From Desulfonema limicola (GTDB taxonomy: Bacteria; Desulfobacterota; Desulfobacteria; Desulfobacterales; Desulfosalsimonadaceae), in NCBI GenBank assembly GCA_020722245.1, contig DYLE01000007.1:1-26155 (forward strand): a DNA stretch of 26,155 nt, in the 5' to 3' direction. Made by a program: the position numbers and the translations under genes. Position 1 is the stretch's first letter; each line of letters begins with the position of its first letter. A model generated the notes under the pieces. That model was not told the DNA's origin and ran no database searches. It saw nothing but the letters and a program-made list of their open reading frames with translations. Shown here one piece after another: positions 1-9,156 of the stretch.

Positions 1-10
1 ATTCGCTTGA

Positions 11-442
11 ATGCAGGACCAATCAACCAGACCGATAGAGGTTTTTTTATCATGGTTTCACACGCTTCCGGTTTTGCAACGGCAGTACATCGCGCGGTTG
101 TTTTTTTTATGCACCACGGAGAACAGCGCGGATTTTGCCTTAACCCCGGAGGAGGCGCTGACGCGGCTGGAAAATTATATGAACGGCCCGGACTTTGTTC
201 TCAGAAGGCTGAGCCGGTTGATGATCGTGCGCGCCATTTTTGACTTGATACTCAACAATTACAACCGGTTCGATGCTTTGAATCAGAGTTTTTCAGCTTC
301 AGGCCGAACGGGTGACGCGGGCGGAAACGTGGCGCGGTTGTCGCCGAAGCAATGGGAGCGGACCGTCTCCTCCTGGCGGCAGTTTCGAAACAGCCTGTTG
401 ACGGATCAAGCCATTTATTTGTGGCTGCAAAGACTTCTATGA
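11..442 (+). CDS. Hypothetical protein, 143 aa, upstream of type I secretion genes
   Basis: I do not recognise a family. An in-frame TGA lies directly before the ATG at 11, so the frame is complete rather than truncated by the window edge, although any ribosome binding site lies outside or at the extreme edge. The product is soluble-looking and mostly helical, with many Leu, Arg and Phe residues and several Trp near the C-terminus (QWERTVSSWRQF). There is no signal peptide or clear membrane segment. It is followed after 42 bases by a small membrane protein gene and then the secretion operon on the same strand, so it may be the first visible gene of that transcription unit. A function linked to secretion or its regulation is only an inference from position. 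Confidence 0.6.
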   Translation: MQDQSTRPIEVFLSWFHTLPVLQRQYIARLFFLCTTENSADFALTPEEALTRLENYMNGPDFVLRRLSRLMIVRAIFDLILNNYNRFDALNQSFSASGRTGDAGGNVARLSPKQWERTVSSWRQFRNSLLTDQAIYLWLQRLL

Positions 443-484
443 CCCGGCTACAAAGGGCTTGCCGGAGCGGAAGGGTAGCGCAAA

Positions 485-724
485 ATGAATACGGGCGTAC
501 TGATCGCTGCAGCAGTGGCGGCGCTTTATTTAATTTTCGGGCCGATAATCCTGTTGGCCATTTATGCGTTTTTTGACCGCATGGCCGATAAAAAATATGC
601 AGACACTCGACGCAGCGGATTTTCGATGACAGACAAGGATCCTGCCTTGTGGACAGCCAGGGATGTGCTTCAGTACATGGAAAAGCAGGATCACTTTTTG
701 CTTAATGATTTCAACCACGAGTAA
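485..724 (+). CDS. Small single-span membrane protein, 79 aa
   Basis: Family not recognised. Residues about 4-30 form one hydrophobic helix (VLIAAAVAALYLIFGPIILL), followed by a charged cytoplasmic-looking tail with DRMADKKYADTRRSG and an acidic end. A purine-rich GGAAGGG motif sits at a suitable distance before the ATG. It ends 56 bases before the first ABC transporter gene, on the same strand, and probably shares its transcript. A small inner-membrane accessory to the secretion complex is possible but unsupported by any motif. Confidence 0.6.
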   Translation: MNTGVLIAAAVAALYLIFGPIILLAIYAFFDRMADKKYADTRRSGFSMTDKDPALWTARDVLQYMEKQDHFLLNDFNHE

Positions 725-780
725 AAGGCATCTTTATATCAGATCGGTTATATTTTCCCTTTATCCGGCGCAAGAGATTG

Positions 781-2457
781 ATGCGTGATTTTTTAAAAAA
801 GTGGAAGAAATATTTTGTTTTTGTCGCGCTGCTAAGCTGTTTTATCAACATCCTGCAGCTTACCTTTTCTTTTTATATGTTTGCTATTTATGAAAGTATT
901 GTAAGCAGCTACAGCGAGCGTTCCTTGTATACGATCACCGCCATCGCCCTGTATGCCTTGATGTGTCTTGTATTTTTTAATTACCTGCGGATCAAATTGT
1001 TAAATACCGCGGGCGTGGCCCTGGATCAGAGCCTTGGCGAGACGGTGTTTAAAACCATCATCAAAAACCTGGCCGTTCCCGGCCGAGGGGGATATGCTCA
1101 GGGGCTCAACGATTTGAACGTCGTCAAGAACTATCTCACAAATCCCGGCATCTATGCCCTTTTTGATGTCCCCTGGGCGCCGCTGTATTTGATCATTGTC
1201 TATTTTTTTCATCCGGCGCTGGGTATTGTGGCCCTCCTTGGAGCGGCTGTTATTTTCGGGCTGAGCCTGCTTCAGGACTTTTTGACCCGTAAGCGGATGG
1301 GTACCGCCAATTTAAACTACAGTCGAAATCGACGAATGGTGGACACCGCTCTCAGAAACGCGGAGGTGGTCAACAGCATGGGGATGGCTTCTGCCGTTTG
1401 CAACCATTGGAATACCGTAAATGCCGACGTGATCAATGATCAGACCATCGCCAGCAGATATGCGGGCGTGCTGCAGAGCCTGACCCGGCCGTTTCAGGTC
1501 TTGCTGCAGGTATTAGTCTATGGTATCGGGGCCTATTATGCCATTCTTGGACAACTGGATGTGGGGCTGATGGTGGCCGCATCCATCATCATGGGGCAGG
1601 CCGTGGGTCCGGTGATGCGGGCCATGCAGGCCTGGCGGTTTACGCTTCAGGCAAGAGCGGCCTATGGCCGCTTGAGCCGGTTTATGACCATCGTGGAAAA
1701 TCAGCCTTCCAAGATGCCGCTGCCCAGCCCCAAGGGACGGATTGAGGCGGGGCATCTGTTTTTTAAAATCGGCCAGACCCCGGTGCTTAAAAATGTATCC
1801 TTTGTCCTGCAGCCGGGTGAACTTTTGGGGATCATCGGGCCGAGCGGCGCGGGCAAAAGCACCCTTTGCCGGATTATGACCGGTGTTTGGCCCGCCCAGA
1901 TCGGCAAGATCCGGCTGGACAGCGTGGATTTATTTTATTGGGAGCAGGAGGAGCTTGGTCGATACATCGGTTATCTATCTCAGGATGTGGCGCTTTTTGA
2001 GGGATCCGTGGCGAAAAATATCGCGCGCATGGGATCCGTGGATGACGCTCAAGTCGAAGCGGCCGCCCGGCGCGTCGGTATTCATGAGTGGATCACATCC
2101 CTTCCTGAGGGATATCAAACGATGCTGAATTCATCTTCCGGTATTTCCCTCTCAGGCGGGCAACGACAGCAAATCGGTCTGGCCCGGGCCATCTATGGGG
2201 ACCCGCGTGTGCTGGTGCTTGATGAACCCAATTCCAATCTGGATATGACGGGCGAACAGGCCCTCTTTGAGATGCTGTCCGGTATCCGGCAGACGCGATC
2301 CACCACCTGCGTCATCGTCTCCCATAAGCCCGAAATTCTCGATGTGGTGGATAAGATTCTGATATTAAAAGACGGGCAGGTGGCTGCATTCGGCCCGAAG
2401 GATCAGGTTTTTCAGAAGCTCATGAGCGATCCGTCATCCCGTCAGCAGACGGGATGA
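781..2457 (+). CDS. Type I secretion ABC transporter/ATPase, PrtD-like (copy 1), 558 aa
   Basis: This is an inner-membrane ABC exporter half-transporter that powers one-step secretion of unfolded proteins through a HlyD/TolC conduit. The N-terminal half is a multi-span membrane domain carrying the PrtD-type signature NAEVVNSMGM. The C-terminal half is the nucleotide-binding domain: Walker A GPSGAGKST at 353-361, Q-loop in GYLSQDVALF, ABC signature LSGGQ at 457-461, Walker B Asp/Glu at 481-482 in LVLDEPNSNLD, and the H-loop His at 515. There is no N-terminal C39 peptidase-like domain, which fits substrates with an uncleaved C-terminal signal. ATG 781 is preferred over TTG 778 because it matches the MREFLKKW start of copy 2 and has AAGAG just upstream. 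It is paired with a second ABC gene at 3952, with TolC between them. Confidence 0.93.
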   Translation: MRDFLKKWKKYFVFVALLSCFINILQLTFSFYMFAIYESIVSSYSERSLYTITAIALYALMCLVFFNYLRIKLLNTAGVALDQSLGETVFKTIIKNLAVPGRGGYAQGLNDLNVVKNYLTNPGIYALFDVPWAPLYLIIVYFFHPALGIVALLGAAVIFGLSLLQDFLTRKRMGTANLNYSRNRRMVDTALRNAEVVNSMGMASAVCNHWNTVNADVINDQTIASRYAGVLQSLTRPFQVLLQVLVYGIGAYYAILGQLDVGLMVAASIIMGQAVGPVMRAMQAWRFTLQARAAYGRLSRFMTIVENQPSKMPLPSPKGRIEAGHLFFKIGQTPVLKNVSFVLQPGELLGIIGPSGAGKSTLCRIMTGVWPAQIGKIRLDSVDLFYWEQEELGRYIGYLSQDVALFEGSVAKNIARMGSVDDAQVEAAARRVGIHEWITSLPEGYQTMLNSSSGISLSGGQRQQIGLARAIYGDPRVLVLDEPNSNLDMTGEQALFEMLSGIRQTRSTTCVIVSHKPEILDVVDKILILKDGQVAAFGPKDQVFQKLMSDPSSRQQTG

Positions 2458-2527
2458 GTCGTTTCATGCAGCTTGTACTCAAAAAGGGAAGGCAATCCCG
2501 CCGGTTACCAGAAAGGAAGAAAGCGGA

Positions 2528-3967
2528 TTGAAACGAAGGTGCTTATTGATTGTTGTATTTATGGCAGGACTGGGGATTTTTATGTCGGCCGTTCCTGCGC
2601 CGGCCGAAAACACGCCCCAGAACCTCGAGCCGTCGGGCGGCGCTTCCGAGGCCCTGACCTATACCCTGAGCCAGTGCATCGCGCGCGGGCTTGAGGTCAA
2701 CCCCCGCATTCAGGCCGTGGAATCCGAGTTGCTGAAGGCGGAATCCGATATTGCTGATCAGCGGGGCGGTTTTTTCCCTGTCCTTTCTGCACAATCCTAT
2801 GTGGAGGACATCGCCAATATCAGGGAGCATGGCCCTTCTGACGAGGATTACGTGGATCAACGGATTGATGTGATGAATTTCCGCCTTTCCCAGACCCTGT
2901 TTGCCGGCATGACCGTTTTTAATGCCTACCAAAAGGCCCAGTTGAACAAAGCCCTTGTGGAGGCCGGGAAAAAAAGAGAGGAAATGCGGCTGGTACTGGA
3001 TATCCAACTTCTTTTTTTTGAGCTGTTAAAAGCCCGCCAGGATGTGACAAGCCTGCATGATGCCGTTCAGCGGCTGGAGGTCGATCTGGAAGCGGCAAAG
3101 GCCTTCTATGGGCAGAAATTGGCGCCTTATGTTCAGGTGCTGCAGGCCCAGGTCGAATTGGCCGATGCCCGCCAGCAGCTCAGCCAGGCCGAAAACAAGG
3201 TGGAGACCAGCCGGGCGCAGCTCAACATTTTACTGGGGTTTTCAGGCCCTCAACCCATCGTTTATACGGGCGAGCTCAAGCAGGGTCCTGAGTTTACAGC
3301 ACCCATGGAGGAGTGTCTCGATTACGCATATACCTATCGGCCGGAAATGCAGATCGCCGAAAAAAGCATTCAAATGGCCAAACAGGACCAGAAAATCGCA
3401 TTGGGCCGTTTTTCTCCGCGCTTGACGGCCAGTATCGATTATTATTCACGGGACGATAATTATGATAATAAGGGGATCAATCCTCTCGGCCAGCCTTACG
3501 ACATAGACCAGGAAAACACATACTGGATAACCAGCCTGCGAATGGATTGGGAGTTCGGCCTGGGCGGACAGCAGTATCACCGCTACAGAAAAGCCATTCA
3601 TGAGATTCATCGGCTGGAGCAGAATCGGCAGGCATTGAAGGATCAGATCAATGCAGAGGTCATCACCTATTTCATGAACCTCAAGGAAGCGGACCAGAGG
3701 ATTGATACCACGGATACCGCCAGGCAGGCCGCACAGGAGGGATATGAAATGGCCCAGAAACGGTTTGAGGTCAGCATGGGTTCCATTCCCGAGGTCCTTG
3801 ACGCCCAGGCGCAGTTAAGCCGGGCGGAAGCCAATTACAACCAGGCCGTCGGGGATTATCTGATGAGTCTGGCCAAATTAAATCATGCAATGGGCTGGTC
3901 AGATTATACCCTGGATCAGGAATCGCCCACTGCAGAACAACAGGAGCAGGAATGCGCGAATTTTTAA
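2528..3967 (+). CDS. TolC-family outer membrane efflux protein, 479 aa
   Basis: This is the outer-membrane channel of the type I secretion system, expected to form a trimeric barrel and periplasmic helical tunnel. The TTG start at 2528, preceded by AGGAAG with an 8-base spacer, gives a typical signal peptide: KRR, a hydrophobic core, then a probable cut after VPAPA near residue 26. The mature part shows the two-fold OEP pattern. LTLSQCIARGLEVNPRI-like helices open repeat 1 and DYAYTYRPEMQIAEKSI-like helices open repeat 2, separated by a Tyr/Asp-rich strand segment (SIDYYSRDDNYDN). Its last 16 bases overlap the start of the second ABC gene, indicating translational coupling. The TTG start is the only one that keeps the full signal peptide. 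Confidence 0.92.
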   Translation: MKRRCLLIVVFMAGLGIFMSAVPAPAENTPQNLEPSGGASEALTYTLSQCIARGLEVNPRIQAVESELLKAESDIADQRGGFFPVLSAQSYVEDIANIREHGPSDEDYVDQRIDVMNFRLSQTLFAGMTVFNAYQKAQLNKALVEAGKKREEMRLVLDIQLLFFELLKARQDVTSLHDAVQRLEVDLEAAKAFYGQKLAPYVQVLQAQVELADARQQLSQAENKVETSRAQLNILLGFSGPQPIVYTGELKQGPEFTAPMEECLDYAYTYRPEMQIAEKSIQMAKQDQKIALGRFSPRLTASIDYYSRDDNYDNKGINPLGQPYDIDQENTYWITSLRMDWEFGLGGQQYHRYRKAIHEIHRLEQNRQALKDQINAEVITYFMNLKEADQRIDTTDTARQAAQEGYEMAQKRFEVSMGSIPEVLDAQAQLSRAEANYNQAVGDYLMSLAKLNHAMGWSDYTLDQESPTAEQQEQECANF

Positions 3968-5643
3968 AAAAGTGGATCCGTTATTTTTTTTATGCGGGGT
4001 TTTTCAGCCTGTTTATCAATCTGCTGTACCTGACCTTCCCCATCTATATGCTGGCCGTTTATGACCGGGTGCTGAGCAGCTACAGCATGCCCACCCTGAT
4101 CACCATCACCGTGGGGGCGATACTGGCGCTGGTGGTTATGGGTTGCCTGGATTTTTTAAGGTCCCGGCTTCTGGTGTATATCGGGGTGGATATGGATAAA
4201 ACCCTCAGCCGGCCGGTGCTTTCTGAGATGTTAAAAGACAGGTGCCGGATCAACGGGCTGGGGTATACCGATGGGCTGAAGGATGTCAACACCCTTCGCA
4301 ACTATTTCGCCGGCAACGCCATTTTTGCATTTTTTGATGTGCCCTGGATTCCCGTCTATCTGCTGGTGATTTTTTTGATGCATCCGGTGCTGGGTTATTT
4401 TGCCATTGCAGCCGCGGTGCTTCTTTTGATCATGGGTATTTTTCAGGAAATTTTAACCCGCCGGAAGCAGTCCCAGGCCGGCGCCATCGAAAGCGCAACC
4501 CAGCAGTTTGTGAACGCCAGCATGAGAAACGCGGAGGTGATCAACAGCATGAGCATGATCAGCGGGATCGTGGCCCAGTGGCGGGCCACAGCCAACGAGG
4601 CGGTCCGGCTTCAGACCCAGGCCAATGAAGCCGGGGGCGCTCTCAGCTCCGTCAGCAAAAGCTTCCGTTCCGCCATGCAGGTCTTGATTTACGGGCTGGG
4701 GGCCTACCTGGTGCTGAAGAATCAGTCCACCGCCGGTATTATCATTTCGGCCTCGATTATCCTGAGGCAGGCGTTAAACCCTGTGGAACAGGCCATGGGA
4801 ACCTGGAAGCAGACCATTAATGCGAGAGACGCCTATAAGCGGCTCGATCAATTAATCAAATCCGCACCGGTTCAGGATAATATGGAACTGCCGCCTCCCT
4901 CGGGCCGGCTGGAGGTGGAAGGCGCCGGGCTGGTGTTAAACGGCAGCACCATCTTGAGCAATATCGCCTTCACCCTCGAGGCCGGGGAGATGCTGGGACT
5001 GATCGGACCCAGCGGCGCCGGGAAAACATCGCTTTGTCGTCTCTTGCTCGGTATCTGGCCGTCTGCCGCCGGAAAGGTGCGGTTGGACGGATATGATGTT
5101 TACGCCTGGGACCAGGAACAGCTGGGGCCTTATATCGGGTACCTCCCCCAGGATGTTGAGCTTTTTCCAGGCACCATCAGCGAGAACATCGCCCGAATGG
5201 GAGAGGTGGTCCCGGACAAGGTGGTGGCCGCAGCCCAGCTGGCGGGAATTCATGAGATGGTCTTGAAGCTTCCCAGAGGATATGACACCCCCATCGGTGA
5301 AGCCGGCATGCAGCTTTCAGGCGGCCATCGTCAGCGTGTGGCCCTGGCCAGGGCCTTGTACGGAGATCCAAGGTTCATCGTGCTGGATGAACCCAATTCC
5401 AACCTTGATGATGCCGGCGAAAAATCCTTGATTCAGGTCTTGATCCGTTTACGGGAGCAGGGGGTGACCACCGTCATGGTTACGCACAAGCCCAGTCTGC
5501 TGACCCATGCGGACAAGGTGTTGATGCTAAAGGACGGTCAGGTTGCCCTGTTTGGGCCGAGGGATGAGGTCTTTCAAAAGCTCATGGGACAACAGGCGCC
5601 GGTTCAGATGAGAAACCGGGAAACCGGATTCACGGTTAAATAA
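3952..5643 (+). CDS. Type I secretion ABC transporter/ATPase, PrtD-like (copy 2), 563 aa
   Basis: This is a second PrtD-like exporter half-transporter, clearly a paralogue of copy 1: the same MR[DE]FLKKW start, the same NAEV[VI]NSMSM block and the same NSNLD after Walker B. Nucleotide-binding motifs: Walker A GPSGAGKTS at 352-360, Q-loop in GYLPQDVELF, signature LSGGH at 455-459 (His in place of the usual Gln), Asp/Glu at 479-480, H-loop His 512. All key catalytic residues are present. The start overlaps the end of tolC by 16 bases. With only one adaptor and one TolC gene nearby, copies 1 and 2 could form a heterodimer or be alternative homodimers feeding the same exit duct. The sequence cannot decide between these. 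Confidence 0.93.
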   Translation: MREFLKKWIRYFFYAGFFSLFINLLYLTFPIYMLAVYDRVLSSYSMPTLITITVGAILALVVMGCLDFLRSRLLVYIGVDMDKTLSRPVLSEMLKDRCRINGLGYTDGLKDVNTLRNYFAGNAIFAFFDVPWIPVYLLVIFLMHPVLGYFAIAAAVLLLIMGIFQEILTRRKQSQAGAIESATQQFVNASMRNAEVINSMSMISGIVAQWRATANEAVRLQTQANEAGGALSSVSKSFRSAMQVLIYGLGAYLVLKNQSTAGIIISASIILRQALNPVEQAMGTWKQTINARDAYKRLDQLIKSAPVQDNMELPPPSGRLEVEGAGLVLNGSTILSNIAFTLEAGEMLGLIGPSGAGKTSLCRLLLGIWPSAAGKVRLDGYDVYAWDQEQLGPYIGYLPQDVELFPGTISENIARMGEVVPDKVVAAAQLAGIHEMVLKLPRGYDTPIGEAGMQLSGGHRQRVALARALYGDPRFIVLDEPNSNLDDAGEKSLIQVLIRLREQGVTTVMVTHKPSLLTHADKVLMLKDGQVALFGPRDEVFQKLMGQQAPVQMRNRETGFTVK

Positions 5644-5667
5644 ACTATGCATAAAGGAAAACAGCCC

Positions 5668-6999
5668 ATGCCAGGGACGATGGAAAATCAAAAGGAAAAA
5701 AAGGGTCTGCGCACCAATCCCAGGCCGTTGATTATCGCCGGGGTTCTGATCATCATTATATTTTTCGGCGGATTGGTCGCCTGGTCCGCCTTTCTTCCGT
5801 TTTACGGCGCCGTGATTGCACCCGGCGTGGTGGAGGTCTTTCACGAGCGTAAAACCGTTCAGCATCTGGAAGGCGGCATTGTGGATGAAATCCTGGTGCG
5901 CGAGGGGGATGTGGTGGAAAAAGGCCAGCCCCTGATCCGGCTCAAGAGGACCGAAGTGGATGCATCGGTGGCCATGATTCAGGGCCAGCTTTGGGCCAAG
6001 CTGGCCAAATTCGCCCGCCTGAAGGCCGAAAGCTGCATGGCTGAAGGGATTGAGTGGCCTCCTGATCTGCTGGCCAACAAGGAGCATCCGGAAGTGGTTG
6101 ATGCCATGGAGATGGAGTCAGCGATTTTCAAGAGCCGGCGTACCGCCCTGACCGGCAAAATTTCCCAGATCAACTCCCAGATCGTCCAGCTGGAGGAACA
6201 GGCCGCCGGTATAGGCGAGGAACTGAACGCCCAGAAAGAAATCGTTGAGACCTTAACGGAGGAGATCGCGGCAAAGCAGTCTCTTTTTGAAGCGGACTAC
6301 ATTGACAAGGCCCAGATCCTGGAATTAAAGCGCCGGCAGGCGGAGAGAAAGGGGATGGCGGGGCGTCTTCGGCAGGACATGGCCGAAACCCGGGAAAAAA
6401 TCGAAGAGCTGAAACTCCGAATCGTCAACCTCTATGATACCTATAAGGAAGAGTCCGTCGCTGAGCTGGGTGAAACCCAGGACGCGGTGTTTGAGCTAAA
6501 GGACAAGCTGCTTCCCCATCTGGATGCGCAACATCGTTTGACCATAAAAGCCCCGGTTCCCGGCGAGATTATCAATATGCGCATTCACTCGGAAACCACG
6601 GGGGTTATTCAAGCGGGACAGCCGATTTTAGACATCGTGCCCAAGGCGGCGGAGCTGATTGTAGAAGCCCGCATCCGGCCGGATAAGATCACCGAGGTGG
6701 AAAAGGGGCAACGGGTCCGGGTTCAGTTGTCGGCCTTTAACCGTCGCACCACGCCTCCGGTGACGGGTCGTGTGATCTATGTGTCCGGCGATAAGGTGAC
6801 CCAACAAACCCCGGAAGGCGAGCAAAGTTTTTATATCGCCCGCATCAAGGTGGATAACGAGGCGCTTGAAAAAAGCGGCGCCTACCTGTCTCCCGGCATG
6901 CCGGCGGTATGCTATATCGAGACCGAAAAGCGCACCATCCTCGATTATCTGGTGGAGCCGATATTGGAGGTGATGGATCAATCCCTTCGTGAAAGCTAG
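5668..6999 (+). CDS. Type I secretion periplasmic adaptor (HlyD/PrtE family), 443 aa
   Basis: This is a membrane-fusion protein that bridges the ABC transporter and TolC across the periplasm. It has a short basic cytoplasmic N-terminus, one membrane helix at about residues 22-45 (LIIAGVLIIIIFFGGLVAW), then the family hallmark QHLEGGIVDEILVREGD of the lipoyl-like domain. A long alpha-helical hairpin (about 120-290) follows, then the returning lipoyl half (LTIKAPVPGEIINM), a beta-barrel domain and a final DYLVEPILEVMDQS segment typical of PrtE/HlyD C-termini. An ATG at 5647 in the same frame would add 7 residues. I prefer 5668 because AGGA lies 9 bases before it and no binding site is visible before 5647. 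It follows copy 2 closely and completes the secretion machine. Confidence 0.92.
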   Translation: MPGTMENQKEKKGLRTNPRPLIIAGVLIIIIFFGGLVAWSAFLPFYGAVIAPGVVEVFHERKTVQHLEGGIVDEILVREGDVVEKGQPLIRLKRTEVDASVAMIQGQLWAKLAKFARLKAESCMAEGIEWPPDLLANKEHPEVVDAMEMESAIFKSRRTALTGKISQINSQIVQLEEQAAGIGEELNAQKEIVETLTEEIAAKQSLFEADYIDKAQILELKRRQAERKGMAGRLRQDMAETREKIEELKLRIVNLYDTYKEESVAELGETQDAVFELKDKLLPHLDAQHRLTIKAPVPGEIINMRIHSETTGVIQAGQPILDIVPKAAELIVEARIRPDKITEVEKGQRVRVQLSAFNRRTTPPVTGRVIYVSGDKVTQQTPEGEQSFYIARIKVDNEALEKSGAYLSPGMPAVCYIETEKRTILDYLVEPILEVMDQSLRES

Positions 7000-7024
7000 G
7001 GGGTTGAATCAGGCGTGATGAAAA

Positions 7025-8233
7025 TTGTCAGCCGATGAGGGGAACGGTTTTATTCCCGGCGATTCGAATAAAACGGTGGTCATGGCCTGCACCCAGCCCT
7101 ACTGGTCCGTCCTGCAGGTGGGGAGCCAGCATCTGGCCCGGCAGTTTGCCAGGCACGGATGGCAGGTCCATTATATTTCCGCGCCCATTACGCCGGTCCA
7201 CCTGGCAAGGCCGTTTCAACCGGAGGTCATGGACCGGTTTAAGTCCGCACGCCGCAACCCCAGCATCCATGAAAACGGCAGGATTTACGCCTATGTGCCT
7301 TTTTCCCTGATCGCCCCGGACGGCCGCATGCTTTTAAGAAGCCGGCCGGTGGCCCGTCACTGGCACAAAACCATGTTTCCGTCCTTCAAACGGCTGCTGT
7401 CCCGATCCGGTCTTGATAAGCCCCGGTTGCTTTATCTCGACAACCTCTCCTACCATTTTTTGCTCGATGCCTTTCCCTGTTCACAAAGCGTCTTTCGGGT
7501 CATGGACATGCACGAGCGGTTTTCCGGCTGGAAAGGCCAGGCCCAGGCCATGGCGCAGAAAATCGCATGCCGGGCGGATCTGACCATCTACTCCGCGTTG
7601 CACCTGAAGCCCTATGTGGAAAACCTGGGGGCCGGCCGGTCGGTTTTTGTTTCAAACGGCGTGGATGTGGAGTCCTTTGGTGCGAGCAGTCGATCCCTTG
7701 AGCGGCCCGCCTGCCTTCGCCATATCCCGGACCCCGTGCTGCTTTACACCGGCATGATCGATTCCCGGATTGATTTCGATCTGATCCGCGCCGCAGCCAG
7801 CCGCCTGCCCCAGGCGTCCTTTGTTTTTGCCGGTCCTCTGGATTTTTCCCGATCCTTGTCGAAACTGCCGGCCAATGTTTATTTTATCGGCCCCGTGCCC
7901 CACAGGGAGTTGCCTGCGCTCATGCATGCAGCCGTCGCGGGTCTGATCCCCTTTGACGTGAAGAGCCGTCCGAATGCCGTTACAGGAATACGCCCTTTAA
8001 AATTTTTTGAATACATGGCCGCAGGAATTCCCGTGATTTGCGCCAGATGGCCCGAGATCGAGGAACTCCACAGCCCGGCCTGGTTTTATGAAAGGGCGGA
8101 AGGGTTTATCGATCTCGTAACCAAAGCCCTCAACCAGGAATTTGATCCTGAGGCCGCCCGTGTTTTTGCAAGACAATTTGACTGGAAACGGTCTTTTGAA
8201 AAGCTGATGTCAAGCCTTGAACCGGATTGTTAG
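7025..8233 (+). CDS. GT4-like glycosyltransferase (TuaH-like), up to 402 aa
   Basis: This is a GT-B fold glycosyltransferase expected to act in the cytoplasm on a nucleotide-sugar donor. The N-terminal Rossmann half begins VVMACTQPYWSVLQVGSQHLA, with FRVMDMHERFSGW in the acceptor half. The C-terminal donor half carries LLYTGMID, then GPVPHRELPALMHAA and the EX7E-like region KFFEYMAAGIPVICARWPEIEEL. The start is uncertain: TTG 7025 gives the longest frame but has no good ribosome binding site, and GTG 7076 or ATG 7082 lie right before the conserved domain. It begins just after the adaptor gene on the same strand, linking secretion and glycan genes in one unit. Its stop is one base from the stop of the convergent gene. 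Confidence 0.85.
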   Translation: MSADEGNGFIPGDSNKTVVMACTQPYWSVLQVGSQHLARQFARHGWQVHYISAPITPVHLARPFQPEVMDRFKSARRNPSIHENGRIYAYVPFSLIAPDGRMLLRSRPVARHWHKTMFPSFKRLLSRSGLDKPRLLYLDNLSYHFLLDAFPCSQSVFRVMDMHERFSGWKGQAQAMAQKIACRADLTIYSALHLKPYVENLGAGRSVFVSNGVDVESFGASSRSLERPACLRHIPDPVLLYTGMIDSRIDFDLIRAAASRLPQASFVFAGPLDFSRSLSKLPANVYFIGPVPHRELPALMHAAVAGLIPFDVKSRPNAVTGIRPLKFFEYMAAGIPVICARWPEIEELHSPAWFYERAEGFIDLVTKALNQEFDPEAARVFARQFDWKRSFEKLMSSLEPDC

Positions 8234-8234
8234 T

Positions 8235-9116
8235 TTACAGACGCTTCAGGGTTTGACACCGCACATACTCTCTAAACTGCACAAGCTTGAGCAGGTATTC
8301 AAGAAAATACAAAACAAACCGGTCCTGCAGGTGAATGTCTTTTCGCGCAAAGATCATTTTGCCGGCTTCGATCGGCGGCTTGAGCATACTCAGCCCATGA
8401 TAGACGGCGTTTTTCGGATTTTTTTTTATATCGGCGTCATTGATCAGGATGTATCCGCTGCACACCCGCCTGGCCTTTTCCATCAACTGTCGAACGGTCC
8501 TTCTTGCCGGATGCCTTATAACAGCCTCCGGGCAATAGCCGATGCCATAGCCGGCCGCTGTCGCCCGTGCCCCCCATTCCAGGTCTCCTCCGGAAAGCAG
8601 CGCATCATTGAATATCCCCACCGCATCAAAAACCTGCCGCCGGACAAACAGGTTGGCCGTCGCAGAGACGCCGTTCCGGGCGTAATCCTCTTGACGGAAG
8701 GCAAAAACGCTTTCATGCATCTCCGCATAGCTGCGTTTTTTGCGACCGCTGTAGATCAGCTCAATTTTTCCGGCTAACCGGGAACATGCGGGATGGGCGG
8801 TCAAAAACCCTGCGGCCTTTTCGATCCAGCAGGGGCAAGGGACGCAGTCCGCATCGCAAAACCCCAGCAGCTCCCCCCGGCTGATCGTGATGCCTTTGTT
8901 TCGGGCCGCATAGGAGCCGGCCTTGTGTTCGCAGGCCATGTGCAGGTTGGGGCCTTGATATGAAACCGGGGAGGCTGACGCCGGATCATTGTTGACCACG
9001 ATGACCTCAAATTGCTCTCGGGGCCAGGTCTGGCGGTCCAATGCCTCCAATGCGCCGGCAAGCGCCTTCCAATCATGGTAAACAGGAATGATGATGGAGA
9101 CAAAAGGAGTGTTCAT
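8235..9116 (-). CDS. GT2-family glycosyltransferase, 293 aa
   Basis: This is a GT-A fold inverting glycosyltransferase. The opening VSIIIPVYHDWKALAGALEAL is the nucleotide-binding start of the family, VIVVNNDPAS carries the first Asp region near residue 44, and FCDAD (DAD at 88-90) is the metal/nucleotide DXD site. GSYAARNKGI lies between them, and the later SGGDLEWGARATAAGY fits the catalytic-base region. A Cys-rich patch follows the DXD (VPCPCW). It has no membrane anchor. It is the last gene of the minus-strand export group, 40 bases after the Wzt-type gene, and probably adds a residue to the exported glycan. The binding site before ATG 9116 is weak. Confidence 0.9.
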   Translation of the reverse strand: MNTPFVSIIIPVYHDWKALAGALEALDRQTWPREQFEVIVVNNDPASASPVSYQGPNLHMACEHKAGSYAARNKGITISRGELLGFCDADCVPCPCWIEKAAGFLTAHPACSRLAGKIELIYSGRKKRSYAEMHESVFAFRQEDYARNGVSATANLFVRRQVFDAVGIFNDALLSGGDLEWGARATAAGYGIGYCPEAVIRHPARRTVRQLMEKARRVCSGYILINDADIKKNPKNAVYHGLSMLKPPIEAGKMIFARKDIHLQDRFVLYFLEYLLKLVQFREYVRCQTLKRL

Positions 9117-9156
9117 CGCCGATGGGCCAATGAAAAACTAAAAGCCGGTTGATTCA

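Noticed and set aside
7..243. Open frame of 78 codons overlapping the first gene in another frame
   Set aside because: It shares the same DNA as the 143-aa frame, which is longer and has more protein-like composition; its start is a non-ATG codon at the window edge.
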